Shown: in pieces, positions 8,448 to 19,369 of the stretch
How the letters are laid out: every line of letters starts with the position of its first letter
Numbering within the stretch: position 1 is the stretch's first letter
Assembly (NCBI GenBank): GCA_016931455.1
Contig: JAFGES010000005.1
Span: forward strand, 1-60,777
Origin: Desulfobacterales bacterium
GTDB lineage: Bacteria; Desulfobacterota; Desulfobacteria; Desulfobacterales; JAHDSC01
DNA: 60,777 nt
Direction of reading: 5' to 3'
The notes under the pieces: model-generated
The model's input: only the letters and a program-made list of their open reading frames with translations
Database searches by the model: none
Told to the model about the DNA's origin: nothing
Position numbers and translations under genes: made by a program

Positions 8448-8936
8448 ATGAAATCGGTTGGGCAAAAACAAATGATTTTAAAATCTATTGGGATCATTAT
8501 GGTTTCTTTTCTTCTAATAAGCGGATGCAGCGGTTTGAAACAAAAAAAAGATGCATCGACATCATCGTTTTTTAGTAAGCAAAAAGAAAAAAAACCGGTT
8601 GCGTTATACTATGATTTTCAAGATGTCCTAGTCCCCGGAGAATTGAAAATAGATAAAAAAGGATCGTTTGTATATCGTACATCGGGTTTTTCAGCCGGGG
8701 TTCTTGTACTAACGGGTAGAGTAGAAATAGGCTCTTTGATTGCTTTTTTTGAAAATAACATGACGAAAGATAATTGGAGACCCCTGAGCTCATTTAAATT
8801 TCCGCGCGCAATGATGTTGTTTGAGAAGGAAAATCGATATTGTGTCATCAGTATTTCCGATGGAGGATTTAACACCCATTGTAATATATGGGTTGCTCCT
8901 TTAATGAACCCGGTTGAATCCGGTTTGCTGAAATAA
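8448..8936 (+). CDS. Predicted lipoprotein of unknown function
   Basis: A 162-residue protein with a lipoprotein signal: a basic N-terminus, a hydrophobic core and a lipobox LISGC placing the lipidated Cys at residue 27. The mature part begins with a lysine/serine-rich linker and continues with a small alpha/beta domain (VPGELKIDKKGSFVYRTSG, then a segment around NNMTKDNWRPLSSFKFP and a strand MLFEKENRYCVISI). AAGGACGAGG provides the ribosome site. It probably sits in the outer or inner membrane facing the periplasm. Its position before coaBC gives no clear functional hint. Confidence 0.7.
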   Translation: MKSVGQKQMILKSIGIIMVSFLLISGCSGLKQKKDASTSSFFSKQKEKKPVALYYDFQDVLVPGELKIDKKGSFVYRTSGFSAGVLVLTGRVEIGSLIAFFENNMTKDNWRPLSSFKFPRAMMLFEKENRYCVISISDGGFNTHCNIWVAPLMNPVESGLLK

Positions 8937-9058
8937 TTTTGCAATCCAATTTTCGTTCAAAGATGCAACGCCCTAAAGAAAATAAGAATAATTTTCTTAA
9001 TTCTTTCTAAGAGTTGCGGGTTTTCGTTGGAGCCTCAAAACGGAGCGCTTTTTAATTT

Positions 9059-10267
9059 ATGAAATCCGATATAAGGAATAAGAATATCGTACTAGGGGTA
9101 TGTGGGGGTATTGCCGCTTATAAAAGCGTAGAAATTTTACGACTGCTTAAAAAACATGATGCCCGGGTAAAGGTTATCATGACCGCAAACGCCCGTTGGT
9201 TCGTCGGACCGCTAACCTTTGAAGCATTATCGGAGCAGCCGGTTTATACCGATTTGTTTGAAAAAAGCAGTGGTGATGCATCCATCCGTCATATTGATTG
9301 GGCCCGGGAAGCCGATGCCGTGGTGGTCGCTCCGGCAACAGCTAATATCATCGGCAAGTTCGCTAATGGTATCGCCGATGATGCATTGAGTACTTTCCTG
9401 CTTGCAGTGACATCTCCGGTGATGTTCTGCCCTTCAATGAATACAAACATGTATCTCAGCAAATCCGTTCAAAAAAATCTCAAAACACTTAAAGCGGACG
9501 GTTTTATTATTATGGAACCCGGAGCGGGGGAACTGGCTTGCGGTACTTCCGGTCCCGGGCGTCTTCCGGAACCGGAAGATATCGTGGATAGAATCATCGC
9601 ATTGCTTTCGGTCAAGGACCTTAAAGGAAAGCGCATTCTCGTTACGGCCGGACCCACACGGGAACCGATCGATCCGGTTCGTTTTATCAGCAACCCTTCG
9701 ACCGGCAAAATGGGATACGCCGTTGCCAAGGCTGCAGAATACCGAGGCGCCGAGGTAATGCTGATTGCAGGTCCAACCCACCTGCCTGATCCTATCAATG
9801 TGAAAGTGGTCCATGTCGTAACAGCTGTCGAGATGGCTCAGGCGGTTTTTACGAACTCGAAACACTCCGATATCATAATAAAAACTGCAGCAGTCTCCGA
9901 TTATAGACCGAAAGAGCAGGCCAAAACTAAAATTAAAAAAGAAAAAGACGAAATCGCTTTGTTTCTGGAAAAAAACCTGGACATTCTCAAAGAACTCGGT
10001 AAAAGAAAGAAAAACGAGATACTTGTCGGTTTTGCTGCGGAAACGCAAGACCTTAAAAATTACGCGCAAAAAAAACTCACTGAAAAAAATCTAGATATAA
10101 TTGTGGGAAATCTTGTCGGTCAACCCATAGGCGGTTTTGGGACCGATACGAACGAGGTAACGTTTTTTTACAAAGACGGAACATTTGAATCGCTTGCTGA
10201 AATGAGAAAAGATGCCGTCGCCCATATTCTACTGGACCGTATTTTAGAGCGGATAACCGTTTCTTGA
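9059..10267 (+). CDS. coaBC: Bifunctional phosphopantothenoylcysteine decarboxylase/synthetase CoaBC
   Basis: A 402-residue two-domain enzyme of coenzyme A synthesis. The N-terminal CoaC flavoprotein domain (about 1-185) has GVCGGIAAYKS, IRHIDWARE with the catalytic His, PSMNTNMY and the lid Cys in ELACGTSGPGR. The C-terminal CoaB domain starts at RILVTAGPTREPID and carries STGKMGYAVA, AAVSDYRP and GGFGTDTNEV. CoaB joins 4'-phosphopantothenate with Cys using CTP, and CoaC decarboxylates the product to phosphopantetheine. Its stop overlaps or abuts the next gene, a uracil-DNA glycosylase, so the two are probably cotranscribed. Confidence 0.95.
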   Translation: MKSDIRNKNIVLGVCGGIAAYKSVEILRLLKKHDARVKVIMTANARWFVGPLTFEALSEQPVYTDLFEKSSGDASIRHIDWAREADAVVVAPATANIIGKFANGIADDALSTFLLAVTSPVMFCPSMNTNMYLSKSVQKNLKTLKADGFIIMEPGAGELACGTSGPGRLPEPEDIVDRIIALLSVKDLKGKRILVTAGPTREPIDPVRFISNPSTGKMGYAVAKAAEYRGAEVMLIAGPTHLPDPINVKVVHVVTAVEMAQAVFTNSKHSDIIIKTAAVSDYRPKEQAKTKIKKEKDEIALFLEKNLDILKELGKRKKNEILVGFAAETQDLKNYAQKKLTEKNLDIIVGNLVGQPIGGFGTDTNEVTFFYKDGTFESLAEMRKDAVAHILLDRILERITVS

Positions 10268-10269
10268 CG

Positions 10270-10992
10270 ATGTACCGAAAAAGTATAAATCCAAAAGAAA
10301 TAAAAAAAGAAAATCTTGGAACGATCCTCCAAGAAGCAATTCATTACCTTCGGTTTTTGTCGAGATCCGGCTGCCGAGGGTTTGACTGTTCACCCAAAGC
10401 TGTTAACACTTTAAGGAATTGGGGACATATGGGAACTTCTTTTCCCGACACCTTTGAAGCCATCCGGATTGATCTTGACGACTGCCACCGTTGCAGACTT
10501 TCCGATGGCCGTAAGAATATCGTATTCGGTGAAGGTGATCCCCATGCAAGGTTGGTATTTGTGGGAGAAGCTCCCGGATTTGAAGAAGATCAAACGGGTC
10601 ATCCTTTTGTAGGTGCTGCCGGCCAGCTTTTGACCCGAATCATTCAAGCCATTCAATTGACCCGGCAACAGGTCTACATCTGTAATATATTAAAATGCCG
10701 TCCACCGGGAAACAGAAATCCCATGCCTGATGAAATCGCCACCTGCTTGCCTTTTCTAAAACGTCAAATCGCAATCATAAAGCCGGATTTTATCTGTGCA
10801 CTCGGAACCTTCGCCGCTCAAACACTTCTTGAAACCAATAAGCCGATTACAAAACTCAGAGGCCGTTTTCATAGTTACCAGGGGATAAAAGTCTTACCCA
10901 CCTATCATCCGGCATTCCTTCTTCGTCATGAGGAAAAAAAGCGTGAAGTATGGGAAGATATGCAGAAATTAATGCAAGAGATGCACGGGTAG
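10270..10992 (+). CDS. Family 4 uracil-DNA glycosylase (Fe-S)
   Basis: A 240-residue family 4 UDG that removes uracil from deaminated DNA. Motifs: GEAPGFEED (water-activating loop), HPFVGAAGQLL, the NILKCRPPGNRNP strand and the C-terminal YHPAFLLR with the DNA-inserting His. The four cysteines of the [4Fe-4S] cluster are seen as CHRC near the start of the domain, Cys in NILKC and Cys in the IATC segment. The first 70 residues are a basic extension often seen in this type. The start could equally be a TTG at 10264 overlapping coaBC. Confidence 0.9.
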   Translation: MYRKSINPKEIKKENLGTILQEAIHYLRFLSRSGCRGFDCSPKAVNTLRNWGHMGTSFPDTFEAIRIDLDDCHRCRLSDGRKNIVFGEGDPHARLVFVGEAPGFEEDQTGHPFVGAAGQLLTRIIQAIQLTRQQVYICNILKCRPPGNRNPMPDEIATCLPFLKRQIAIIKPDFICALGTFAAQTLLETNKPITKLRGRFHSYQGIKVLPTYHPAFLLRHEEKKREVWEDMQKLMQEMHG

Positions 10993-11062
10993 TAAGGGCC
11001 GTCCAGATTATAATGATTTCCGCGAACCGAGACAATTAAATTTTTGCCATGAGGTATTTTAA

Positions 11063-12376
11063 GTGAAGCTTCCTTCAGGACATTATTTCAAACTTTCTTT
11101 TCTTTTCTTTTCTTTTATTTTATTTTTTTGTGTCCAAAATGTCTCGGCAGATAAAAATGATATTTATATTGCCGAAGTTTCCGGCAGCATCAACCCGGGT
11201 GTGGCCGACTATTTAAAAAAATCGATCAAAAATGCATCTCAAGATGATATTGCCTGCATAATTATAAAGCTGGATACACCCGGAGGTCTTTCCGAGTCTA
11301 TGCGCGAAATTGTGATGGCTATGTTTGACAGCAAAGTGCCTGTTGTGATTTATGTATCTCCTAGTGGGGCGAGGGCGGCATCGGCAGGTGTAATGATTAC
11401 GATCGCGGCCGATATTGCAGCAATGGCGCCGGGAACCAATATCGGTGCGGCACATCCCGTAGGGCTTGGCGGAAAAGAGATCAGCGGTACAATGGCTGAC
11501 AAAGTCATCAATGATATGGTGGCTTATGTTAAAAGCATCGCTAAAAAGAGAGAAAGAAATGAAGCCTGGGTTGAAAAAGCGGTTCGTGAAAGTGTTGCGC
11601 TGACTGAAACGGAAGCTTTAAAAGAGAAAGTAATTGATATCGTGGCCATCGATATCAATGATCTGATCAAACAGATCAATGGGCTTAAAGTTAAAGGTAA
11701 AGGCGTCATTCAACTCGATCATCCTAAAATAACAATCCTGAAAGAAAATTTACGGACAAAAATCCTAAAAACTATTAGCGACCCCAATATTGCCTATATT
11801 TTGATGATGATCGGTCTAGCCGGGCTTTATTTCGAGCTTTCTCATCCGGGTGCGATTTTTCCCGGGGTCATCGGGGGAATTTCTATTATTTTGGCTTTCT
11901 TTTCTTTTCAAACGCTACCGGTTAATTATGCCGGTATTCTTCTGATCATCCTTGCCGTCGTTTTCTTTATTTTAGAAATGAAGATTACCAGTTACGGTCT
12001 CTTAAGTATTGCGGGAATTACCTCTCTTCTTTTGGGATCTCTGATGTTATTTGAGAGTGATACCCCCGAGCTCAAACTCTCCTGGAAAGTACTTCTACCG
12101 ACATTGGTAATGGTATCCGGATTTTTCGTCGGGGTTGCCGGTCTTGTTTTTAGATCCCAGGTGTCCAAACCGAGAACAGGAGCTAAAGGCTTAGTGGGAG
12201 AAATCGGCTTAGTTAAAAAAGCGATTATACCGCCGACTGAAGGCAAAGTATTTGTCCACGGAGAGTTATGGAATGCGACATCCAGCATTGCGCTGGCGCA
12301 AGGTGCTAAAGTGAGAATCATAAAAGTCAAAAACTTGATTTTAGAAGTAGAACCGATTCATCGAAAAGGAGAATAA
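11063..12376 (+). CDS. Long-form NfeD family membrane serine protease
   Basis: A 437-residue protein with an N-terminal signal segment (residues 8-30), a ClpP/crotonase-fold protease domain to about 215, four or so membrane helices at about 235-355, and a C-terminal NfeD OB-fold ([13 protein letters not shown] to the end). The nucleophile is the Ser in the [10 protein letters not shown] loop, with the conserved KLDTPGGL segment preceding it. Long NfeD proteases act as partners of SPFH proteins and, in Pyrococcus, cut the C-terminus of stomatin. The next gene, one base downstream, is exactly such a slipin. A GTG start follows a GAGG ribosome site. Confidence 0.9.
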   Translation: MKLPSGHYFKLSFLFFSFILFFCVQNVSADKNDIYIAEVSGSINPGVADYLKKSIKNASQDDIACIIIKLDTPGGLSESMREIVMAMFDSKVPVVIYVSPSGARAASAGVMITIAADIAAMAPGTNIGAAHPVGLGGKEISGTMADKVINDMVAYVKSIAKKRERNEAWVEKAVRESVALTETEALKEKVIDIVAIDINDLIKQINGLKVKGKGVIQLDHPKITILKENLRTKILKTISDPNIAYILMMIGLAGLYFELSHPGAIFPGVIGGISIILAFFSFQTLPVNYAGILLIILAVVFFILEMKITSYGLLSIAGITSLLLGSLMLFESDTPELKLSWKVLLPTLVMVSGFFVGVAGLVFRSQVSKPRTGAKGLVGEIGLVKKAIIPPTEGKVFVHGELWNATSSIALAQGAKVRIIKVKNLILEVEPIHRKGE

Positions 12377-12377
12377 C

Positions 12378-13136
12378 ATGTTTTCACTCATAGCCGCAAT
12401 TATACTTATTGTTTTTTTTCTGTCCGCAGCCCTGCGAATCTTAAATGAGTATGAACGTGGGGTTATATTTCGATTGGGACGCGTTATCAAAGCAAAAGGA
12501 CCGGGACTTATTATACTGATTCCCATAATCGATAAAATGGTAAAAGTCAGCTTGCGCCTAGTCGCCATGGATGTGGATCCTCAAGATGTCATTACGAGAG
12601 ATAACGTCTCTGTGAAAGTCAATGCCGTTATCTATTTTAGAGTCATTGACCCAACGAAGGCAATCATTGAAGTCGAACAATATAATTATGCAATGTCTCA
12701 ACTGGCTCAAACCACTTTGCGAAGTGTCTGCGGTCAGGCCGAATTGGATGAGCTTTTATCTGAAAGAGATAAAATCAACTCTCAGCTTCAGGAGATACTC
12801 GATATGCATACGGATCCATGGGGCATAAAAGTTGCCAACGTGGAACTGAAGCATATTGATCTACCGCAGGAAATGCAGCGAGCGATGGCCAAGCAGGCGG
12901 AAGCCGAAAGGGAACGCCGGGCAAAGGTGATCAATGCGGAAGGTGAATTTCAGGCCGCAGCTAAGCTGGCCGAAGCATCAGAAATTATTGAAGCTCGTCC
13001 CATGGCGCTTCAGCTTCGATACCTTCAAACGATGCGTGAAATGTCTGCTGAAAAAAATACGACCACAATCTTTCCGTTTCCGATTGACCTATTTAGGCCG
13101 CTTTTAAACCTTATTGAGCGCACAAAAAAAGAATAA
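12378..13136 (+). CDS. Slipin/stomatin-like SPFH protein
   Basis: A 252-residue SPFH-domain protein. One N-terminal membrane helix (residues 2-20) precedes [13 protein letters not shown], the standard slipin opening, then [35 protein letters not shown] and a coiled-coil with [22 protein letters not shown]. Slipins oligomerise into membrane microdomains. The one-base spacing to the NfeD protease gene indicates a two-gene unit; the protease probably processes or regulates this scaffold. A terminator hairpin follows at 13304. Confidence 0.92.
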   Translation: MFSLIAAIILIVFFLSAALRILNEYERGVIFRLGRVIKAKGPGLIILIPIIDKMVKVSLRLVAMDVDPQDVITRDNVSVKVNAVIYFRVIDPTKAIIEVEQYNYAMSQLAQTTLRSVCGQAELDELLSERDKINSQLQEILDMHTDPWGIKVANVELKHIDLPQEMQRAMAKQAEAERERRAKVINAEGEFQAAAKLAEASEIIEARPMALQLRYLQTMREMSAEKNTTTIFPFPIDLFRPLLNLIERTKKE

Positions 13137-13303
13137 AGAAGATAGACGACAAAAAATAATAGGTATGACACACCATTATCTATTGACATAATAAAAAAAA
13201 ATGGTTTAAGAATCAGATTTTTATAATGGAGCGTAAGATAGTTGAAAATATGATATTTTTTTAACCGATAAAAAATGATCTTAAGCACTCAAAATTTATA
13301 TTT

Positions 13304-13334
13304 AGGCGGGGGCATTATAGCCTCCGCTTATACT
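13304..13334 (+). terminator. Probable intrinsic terminator of the nfeD-slipin operon
   Basis: GCGGGGGC at 13306-13313 and GCCTCCGC at 13320-13327 pair with one mismatch across an ATTATA loop. A T-rich run follows shortly after. The hairpin lies about 170 bases after the slipin stop and about 40 bases before the next gene. Confidence 0.55.
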
Positions 13335-13369
13335 TTTTAATAATGTGATATAAAGGAGATATATTGAAT

Positions 13370-13696
13370 ATGGTGACCAAGAAAAAGAAAACCAAAGAAA
13401 AACCCCTGGAGAAAATGACCGCCAAGGAACTCAGAGATCTGGCTATGGAAATTCCCGAGGTTACAGGTGTTCATGGAATGAACAAGGTGGAATTGATTGG
13501 TGCTATTAAGAAAGCCAGAGGGATTGAAGAAATTTCCGGCAAACTGACCGATTCATCAATCCGAGAAATAAAGCAAAAGATTAAAGAAATAAAATCAAAG
13601 CGAGAAACAGTCATTAAAGAAAACGATCCCAAAATGGCGGCAATTTACAGACGCCGTATTACTCGGCTAAAGAAAAAAACCCGCAGGGCCGCATAG
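13370..13696 (+). CDS. Small basic protein with Rho N-terminal/SAP-like domain
   Basis: A 108-residue, highly lysine/arginine-rich protein. Residues about 15-50 (MTAKELRDLAMEI, then VHGMNKVELIGAIKKARG) match the SAP-like Rho N-terminal fold used for nucleic-acid binding. The remainder is a basic helical tail ending in an RRRITRLKKKTRR patch. A nucleic-acid-binding role is inferred. The AAGGAGAT site fits either ATG 13370 or a TTG at 13364. Confidence 0.65.
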   Translation: MVTKKKKTKEKPLEKMTAKELRDLAMEIPEVTGVHGMNKVELIGAIKKARGIEEISGKLTDSSIREIKQKIKEIKSKRETVIKENDPKMAAIYRRRITRLKKKTRRAA

Positions 13697-13721
13697 ATAT
13701 TTATGAGAACGGGGAAATGAT

Positions 13722-14291
13722 ATGATTGATCCGGCATTGATTGCATTTGACATTGATGGCGTTTTTGCAGACACGATGAGATTATTTCTCCAAATAGCCG
13801 GCGATGAATATCATATTAACGGTATCAAATACGAAGATTTTACCAGTTATATTTTGGAGGAATGTATTGATCTTGATGCAAAGGTCACCACTGCAATCAT
13901 ATCAAAAATAATGGACGGCAATTACACAGCGCCTTTGGAACCTATATTGGGAGCTCCGGAAGTCCTAACAAAATTAGGTAAGGCCCACAGTCCGGTTCTT
14001 TTTGTAACGGCTCGTCCTTATTTAGGCCCCATCCAAGATTGGATCCTAAATACCTTACCGCTGGATAAGAACTCGATAGAGATTATCCCAACCGGAGACT
14101 TTGGAGCCAAAGCAGAGGTTCTTTTAAACAAAAATATCCGTTATTTTGTAGAAGACAGGCTCGAAACTTGCTTTCAGCTTAATAATGCCGGTATTATACC
14201 TATTCTTTTCAAACAACCATGGAATAGGCAGCCTCATCCATTTAAGGAAGTCGGTAGCTGGAACGAACTGGAATCTCTAATAAAATTTTGA
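13722..14291 (+). CDS. HAD-superfamily phosphatase, NT5C-like
   Basis: A 189-residue HAD hydrolase. Motif I is IAFDIDGVFADT with nucleophile Asp10 and acid Asp12, motif II the Thr in FVTARPY, and a later Lys/Asp pair (GAKAEVLLNK, FVEDRLETC) supplies motifs III and IV. The arrangement resembles the 5'(3')-deoxyribonucleotidase-like group, whose small helical cap lies between motifs I and II. The physiological substrate cannot be named. It sits 15 bases upstream of xerC. Confidence 0.75.
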   Translation: MIDPALIAFDIDGVFADTMRLFLQIAGDEYHINGIKYEDFTSYILEECIDLDAKVTTAIISKIMDGNYTAPLEPILGAPEVLTKLGKAHSPVLFVTARPYLGPIQDWILNTLPLDKNSIEIIPTGDFGAKAEVLLNKNIRYFVEDRLETCFQLNNAGIIPILFKQPWNRQPHPFKEVGSWNELESLIKF

Positions 14292-14306
14292 TCAAACTCA
14301 ATTCAA

Positions 14307-15215
14307 ATGATTTCGTCTTGTTTAAAAAAACTGATAATATCTTTTGTCGAATCCCTGAAGGTTGAAAAGGGGTATTCGTCAAATACCTGTCGCGCATACT
14401 TACATGACCTGGAAGAGTTTGCCGGCTACGTTTATCAAAATAGCACCGCCACCTTAAAGGCGAATGAAATCGATGCCCTAACGATTCGGCAGTATTTGGG
14501 ATTTTTATACAAAAAGAATAAAAAAAACTCCATTGCACGCAAACTTTCCGCTTTGCGTTCTTTTTTCAGGCACCTTGTCAAGAAAGGTATGATTCCGGAT
14601 AATCCAACGGAGTATATTTTACGGCCTAAACAGGAAAAAACCATTCCGGTGTATCTTCCGATCGATGACATCTTTCGATTGCTTGATTCTATCGAAACCG
14701 CTACATTGCCGGGCCTAAGAAATCGGGCTATTTTGGAAACGCTTTACTCAACGGGCATACGGGTTTCGGAATTATCCGGAATAAATACTTACGATATCGA
14801 TGTCAAGGAAAGCACCGTTCGTGTTCTTGGAAAGGGCAATAAGCAACGAATTGTTCCAATCGGCAAGAAGGCTGTGGATACAATCAAAACCTATCGGAAA
14901 GAACTGGAAAGGCAAACCGGTATCGGCCTTAATAAAAACGGCCCATTGTTTTTAAACCGCAATAAAGGCCGTCTGACCACACGATCGATTGCCCGTATCC
15001 TTAAAAAAGCAATCCGCGCATGCGGTCTCCCTATAGTTGTTTCACCGCATGGTCTTAGGCACACGTTTGCAACGCACATGCTTGACGCCGGGGCGGATTT
15101 ACGGGTTGTCCAGGAGCTACTAGGCCATAAAAGCCTTTCGACGACCCAAAAATATACTCATGTAAGTATCAACCGATTAATGGAGACATATGACAAGGCA
15201 CATCCGAGAAGATAA
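14307..15215 (+). CDS. xerC: Tyrosine recombinase XerC
   Basis: A 302-residue tyrosine recombinase with the N-terminal core-binding SAM-like domain (residues 5-95) and the catalytic domain after it. All catalytic residues are visible: Arg152 in GIRVSELSG, Lys176 in LGKGNKQR, His248 and Arg251 in [13 protein letters not shown], His274 in LLGHKSL and nucleophile Tyr283 in TQKYTHV. The length and its place directly before hslVU point to XerC, the chromosome-dimer resolvase, and not to a phage integrase. Confidence 0.9.
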   Translation: MISSCLKKLIISFVESLKVEKGYSSNTCRAYLHDLEEFAGYVYQNSTATLKANEIDALTIRQYLGFLYKKNKKNSIARKLSALRSFFRHLVKKGMIPDNPTEYILRPKQEKTIPVYLPIDDIFRLLDSIETATLPGLRNRAILETLYSTGIRVSELSGINTYDIDVKESTVRVLGKGNKQRIVPIGKKAVDTIKTYRKELERQTGIGLNKNGPLFLNRNKGRLTTRSIARILKKAIRACGLPIVVSPHGLRHTFATHMLDAGADLRVVQELLGHKSLSTTQKYTHVSINRLMETYDKAHPRR

Positions 15216-15222
15216 TAAAACA

Positions 15223-15753
15223 ATGAAATACCATGGGACAACAATTCTGGCCGTTCGTCATAAAGGCGCGGTTGTAGTAGCCGGTGACGGTCAGGTCACT
15301 TTAAACGACACGATTATCAAACATCACGCCAAAAAAGTTAGAAGAATATACAATGATAAGATCATCGTCGGTTTTGCAGGCACTAGCGCCGATGCCTTAA
15401 ATCTTTCCGAGAGGCTAGAAACAAAACTTGAACGCTACAACGGCAATCTGACCCGTAGTGCCGTTGAACTGGCTCGAGACTGGCGAACCGATAAGTACTT
15501 GAGACGCCTTGAAGCAATCATGATCGCCGTTGACGAAACCAATATGTTCCTCATATCCGGCAATGGGGATGTCATTGAACCCGATGAAGGTGTCATCGCT
15601 ATTGGATCCGGAGGGGTGGGCGCCCAAGCGGCAGCCAGAGCTTTGATTAAACATTCGGATTTAGATGCAAAGCGCATCGTGGAAGAGGCAATGAAAATTG
15701 CCGGCAGCATATGTGTTTACACCAATGATAAGTTAACGATAGAAGTGCTTTAG
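15223..15753 (+). CDS. hslV: HslV (ClpQ) peptidase subunit of the HslVU protease
   Basis: A 176-residue proteasome-beta-like threonine peptidase. The catalytic Thr lies in the opening [15 protein letters not shown] and becomes N-terminal after removal of a short propeptide. [45 protein letters not shown] and IAIGSGG are all typical. It forms a double-hexamer chamber fed by HslU. The chosen ATG is eight bases after the xerC stop; an upstream frame start inside xerC is not family-like. Confidence 0.95.
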   Translation: MKYHGTTILAVRHKGAVVVAGDGQVTLNDTIIKHHAKKVRRIYNDKIIVGFAGTSADALNLSERLETKLERYNGNLTRSAVELARDWRTDKYLRRLEAIMIAVDETNMFLISGNGDVIEPDEGVIAIGSGGVGAQAAARALIKHSDLDAKRIVEEAMKIAGSICVYTNDKLTIEVL

Positions 15754-15867
15754 GGCCGAAAAAAATAAATTCCTCCATTAAATCTATAAAACTAGGATAA
15801 GACAAAAACATCGAGTATCCTATCACCGGCATTAATGGATTAACCCAAATGAGTGACAAAGAATAAT

Positions 15868-17244
15868 ATGAGCGACCTGAAACCATCAGAAACTGTTAGA
15901 GAACTTGACAAATATATCATCGGTCAGCACCGTGCAAAGCGTTCGGTTGCGATTGCACTAAGGAACCGGTGGCGAAGAAAGCATGTTGAAGAAGATCTGC
16001 GTGATGAAATAGCGCCTAAAAATATTATCCTTATCGGCCCCACCGGGGTCGGAAAAACCGAGATCGCTAGACGCCTTTCCAGGCTAACGGATTCTCCGTT
16101 TATTAAAGTTGAAGCTTCCAAATTTACTGAGGTTGGATATGTGGGTCGGGATGTCGAATCCATGATAAGGGATATTCTGGAACTTACGGTAAACAGGGTT
16201 AAAAGCCAGGAGCAGGAGGCGGTCAAAGAAAAAGCGGCACGGATCGCCGAAGAAAGGATACTGGATCTGCTGCTTCCAAAATCAACAACGCAACATGCAA
16301 CCGCCGGCGAGCGAGATGAAAAAGAGAGTCCACTTGAATTAGTAAAATATCATGAGGAAGCGGCTTGCTCCACCAGAGAAAAACTTCGAAAAATGTTTCG
16401 AAATGGAAAACTCGATAATCGATATGTCGACCTTGACGTGGCTGAACGATCAATGCCGGTAGTAGAAATTTTTTCCAATGTCGGCATGGAAGAAATGGGT
16501 ATTAATTTTAAAGATATGTTCGGCAGTTTAATGCCGAAAAGTACAAAAAAACGAAAAGTTAAGGTATCGGAAGCACTTAAGATTATTACCCAGGAAGAAG
16601 CTCAGAGTCTTGTCGATATGGATAAAGTAGTTAAAATAGCCATCGAAAAAGTCGAGCAGTCGGGCATTGTGTTTCTGGATGAAATCGACAAGATTGCCGG
16701 CAAAAATGAAGGTCATGGACCCGATATTTCACGGGAAGGTGTCCAACGGGACCTGCTTCCCATTGTCGAAGGATCAACAGTAAGCACTAAGTATGGGCCG
16801 GTGAAAACAGATCACATTCTCTTTATCGCCTCCGGTGCTTTTCATACCAGTAAGCCCTCGGACTTGATACCGGAAATCCAGGGCCGGTTCCCTATCCGAG
16901 TGGAACTAGATTCACTGGGACAATCGGATTTTGTCAGGATATTAACCGAACCGAAGAATGCTTTGCTTCTGCAGTATTTAGCCCTTTTAAAGACAGAGGG
17001 CATCGATGTAGTGTTCGAAGACGAGGCTGTTACAGAGGTAGCCAAAATTGCTGAAGAAGTTAATAACTTAACGGAAAACATCGGTGCCAGGAGGCTTCAC
17101 ACGATTATGGAATGTCTGCTTGAAGATATTCTTTTTGATGCACCTGACATGGATGACAAAAAAGTAGTCATTAATAGAAAATATGTAAATGACAAATTAA
17201 AGGATATTAAAGAAGACGAAGACCTAAGTAGATATATTCTTTAA
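15868..17244 (+). CDS. hslU: HslU (ClpY) AAA+ unfoldase
   Basis: A 458-residue AAA+ ATPase that unfolds substrates for HslV. Walker A is GPTGVGKTE, the pore loop EVGYVGRDV (Gly-Tyr-Val-Gly) follows, the charged I-domain covers about 110-240, Walker B is VFLDEIDK, and sensor residues follow in [11 protein letters not shown] and the IGARRLHT segment. The C-terminus DEDLSRYIL is the conserved tail that docks into HslV. A GTG at 15853 in frame is an alternative start. The gap from hslV is about 110 bases. Confidence 0.95.
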   Translation: MSDLKPSETVRELDKYIIGQHRAKRSVAIALRNRWRRKHVEEDLRDEIAPKNIILIGPTGVGKTEIARRLSRLTDSPFIKVEASKFTEVGYVGRDVESMIRDILELTVNRVKSQEQEAVKEKAARIAEERILDLLLPKSTTQHATAGERDEKESPLELVKYHEEAACSTREKLRKMFRNGKLDNRYVDLDVAERSMPVVEIFSNVGMEEMGINFKDMFGSLMPKSTKKRKVKVSEALKIITQEEAQSLVDMDKVVKIAIEKVEQSGIVFLDEIDKIAGKNEGHGPDISREGVQRDLLPIVEGSTVSTKYGPVKTDHILFIASGAFHTSKPSDLIPEIQGRFPIRVELDSLGQSDFVRILTEPKNALLLQYLALLKTEGIDVVFEDEAVTEVAKIAEEVNNLTENIGARRLHTIMECLLEDILFDAPDMDDKKVVINRKYVNDKLKDIKEDEDLSRYIL

Positions 17245-17275
17245 AAATATTATTTTTTTAATCGAAAAGCAAGTA

Positions 17276-18169
17276 ATGGAAACGAATAGTATCATGAATT
17301 CGAATGTAGCCGATATACTGATTGAAGCCCTGCCGTATATTCGTCGTTTCTACGGCATGACGATCGTAATTAAATACGGAGGGCATGCCATGGTTGATGA
17401 ACAGTTAAAAGATGCTTTTGCCCGTGATATCACTCTAATGAAATTTATCGGACTAAATCCGGTTGTTGTGCACGGGGGGGGGCCGCAGATCAATTCAGTC
17501 CTTGATCGGATGGGTATAAGCCCCAAATTTGTGAGAGGAATGCGTTTGACCGATGAACCGACAATGGATGTCGTAGAGATGGTCCTCGGCGGTAAGGTCA
17601 ATAAGGCGATCGTCACTCAGATTAATCAACAAGGGGGTAAAGCCGTCGGTTTAAGCGGCAAAGACGGTGGCCTGATTCTTTCCAGAAAACTCCATATCGT
17701 ATACCAAGAGGACAGTAATAAGCCGCCTGAGATCATCGATCCGGGTTTGGTGGGGGAAGTGACCAAAATCAATCCGGATATCATCAATACACTGACCGCC
17801 AAGGGGTTTATCCCGATTATTGCACCGGTCGGCATCGGAAGCTCCGGAGAAACATACAATATTAATGCAGACCTTGTCGCCAGTAAAATCGCAATAGCAC
17901 TTTCAGCCGGGCGTCTGATTTTTTTGACGGATGTGGATGGTGTTCTTGATGCTACCGGGAGTCTTATTTCTTCAATCAATGCCGAAAATATCAAAAAAAT
18001 GGTGGCGGAAAAAGCAATTTCAGGCGGGATGATTCCAAAGATTGAATGTGCGGTGGATGCGGTCAAAAACGGTGTTGAAAAAGTTCACATTATTAACGGT
18101 AAAAAACGTCATGTGCTATTATTAGAGTTATTTACCGACAGTGGTATTGGAACGGAAGTTACAGTATGA
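17276..18169 (+). CDS. argB: Acetylglutamate kinase
   Basis: A 297-residue amino-acid kinase catalysing the second step of arginine synthesis, ATP-dependent phosphorylation of N-acetylglutamate. Motifs: VIKYGGHAM near residue 32, [10 protein letters not shown] with the substrate-binding loop, [22 protein letters not shown] and the C-terminal [14 protein letters not shown]. The N-terminal helix before the kinase core is of the length found in arginine-sensitive hexameric forms, so feedback inhibition is possible. It is the first gene of argBDFGH and overlaps argD by four bases. Confidence 0.95.
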   Translation: METNSIMNSNVADILIEALPYIRRFYGMTIVIKYGGHAMVDEQLKDAFARDITLMKFIGLNPVVVHGGGPQINSVLDRMGISPKFVRGMRLTDEPTMDVVEMVLGGKVNKAIVTQINQQGGKAVGLSGKDGGLILSRKLHIVYQEDSNKPPEIIDPGLVGEVTKINPDIINTLTAKGFIPIIAPVGIGSSGETYNINADLVASKIAIALSAGRLIFLTDVDGVLDATGSLISSINAENIKKMVAEKAISGGMIPKIECAVDAVKNGVEKVHIINGKKRHVLLLELFTDSGIGTEVTV

Positions 18170-19344
18170 AAAATGATATCATAAATAAAGCAGATAAGGT
18201 AATTGCAGCAACATACAAAAGGTTTCCCATTGTCATAACCAGGGGACGGGGATGCACGCTCTGGGATATAGAAGGCCGAGAATATACCGATTTTGTTGCC
18301 GGAATTGCCGTATGCAGTCTGGGACATGCTCATCCAAGAATCTCAAAGGCCATTTCCACACAAGCCGATATCCTGCTGCATGTATCCAATCTCTATTATA
18401 CGGTTCCTCAGACAAAGCTTGCTTCATGGCTGGTGGAAAACAGTTTTGCCGATCGGGTTTTTTTCTGTAACAGTGGCGCCGAAGCCAATGAGGCTGCGAT
18501 CAAATTAGCCCGACGGTATTTCAACGAAAAAGGAGAAAAGGATCGCCACAAAATCATCGCTATGGAAAAATCTTTCCATGGGCGTACCATGGCAACATTA
18601 TCGGCTACCGGTCAAGACAAAATTAAACAAGGATACGAGCCGATTCTGAGCGGTTTTGATTTTGTTCCATTTAATGATATCGAAGCATTGCAAAATAAAA
18701 TCGACCCGTTAACCTGTGCTGTTTTGATCGAGCCGATTCAGGGTGAAGGCGGTGTGCGCTGCCCCGATCGCGACTACCTTAGAAGCATCAGACAGATTTG
18801 CGATGATACCGGCACACTTCTTATTTGTGATGAAATACAGACCGGTATCGGGCGGACAGGTAAGCTTTTTGCCTATGAACATTTCGGATTTGAACCGGAT
18901 ATTATGACTCTGGCCAAAGCTCTTGCCAACGGTTTACCCATTGGTGCCATGCTGGCCAGAGAGCATGTCGTTGCCGCATTTGGACCGGGATCACATGCAT
19001 CAACATTCGGCGGCACTCCGCTTGTAACGTCTGCATCACTTGAAGTTCTTAAAATACTTACCGAAGAGAAAGTCCTTGATAACTGTAAAAAAATGGGAAC
19101 TTATTTTAAAGAACGACTTTTATGGCTTAAAAAGAAACATTCATCCGTTCAAAATGTGCGTGGAATTGGTTTAATTCTGGGAATGGAGCTAAAATTTGAG
19201 GGCGATCCTATTGTAAAAAAATGCATGGAAAAAGGATTTCTCATCAACTGCATTCAGGGCAATATCTTACGTTTTGTTCCTCCCCTTATCATCGGAAAAG
19301 ACGAAATAGACCGTCTCGTGAGATGCCTAGATGAATTTTTATAA
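18166..19344 (+). CDS. argD: Acetylornithine aminotransferase
   Basis: A 392-residue fold-type I PLP aminotransferase. It converts N-acetylglutamate semialdehyde to N-acetylornithine. The PLP-contact residues are visible as [41 protein letters not shown] and the Schiff-base Lys in [19 protein letters not shown] overlap with argB shows translational coupling. Proteins of this family often also serve the lysine pathway (succinyldiaminopimelate aminotransferase), relevant because lysA and dapF follow in the same block. Confidence 0.94.
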   Translation: MKNDIINKADKVIAATYKRFPIVITRGRGCTLWDIEGREYTDFVAGIAVCSLGHAHPRISKAISTQADILLHVSNLYYTVPQTKLASWLVENSFADRVFFCNSGAEANEAAIKLARRYFNEKGEKDRHKIIAMEKSFHGRTMATLSATGQDKIKQGYEPILSGFDFVPFNDIEALQNKIDPLTCAVLIEPIQGEGGVRCPDRDYLRSIRQICDDTGTLLICDEIQTGIGRTGKLFAYEHFGFEPDIMTLAKALANGLPIGAMLAREHVVAAFGPGSHASTFGGTPLVTSASLEVLKILTEEKVLDNCKKMGTYFKERLLWLKKKHSSVQNVRGIGLILGMELKFEGDPIVKKCMEKGFLINCIQGNILRFVPPLIIGKDEIDRLVRCLDEFL

Positions 19345-19369
19345 TTAAGCGATTAGCTGTGAGGTTACA

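Noticed and set aside
9434-10069. 211-codon minus-strand frame inside coaBC
   Set aside because: Shadow of a certain gene; composition is that of antisense translation and no ribosome site or family similarity is seen.
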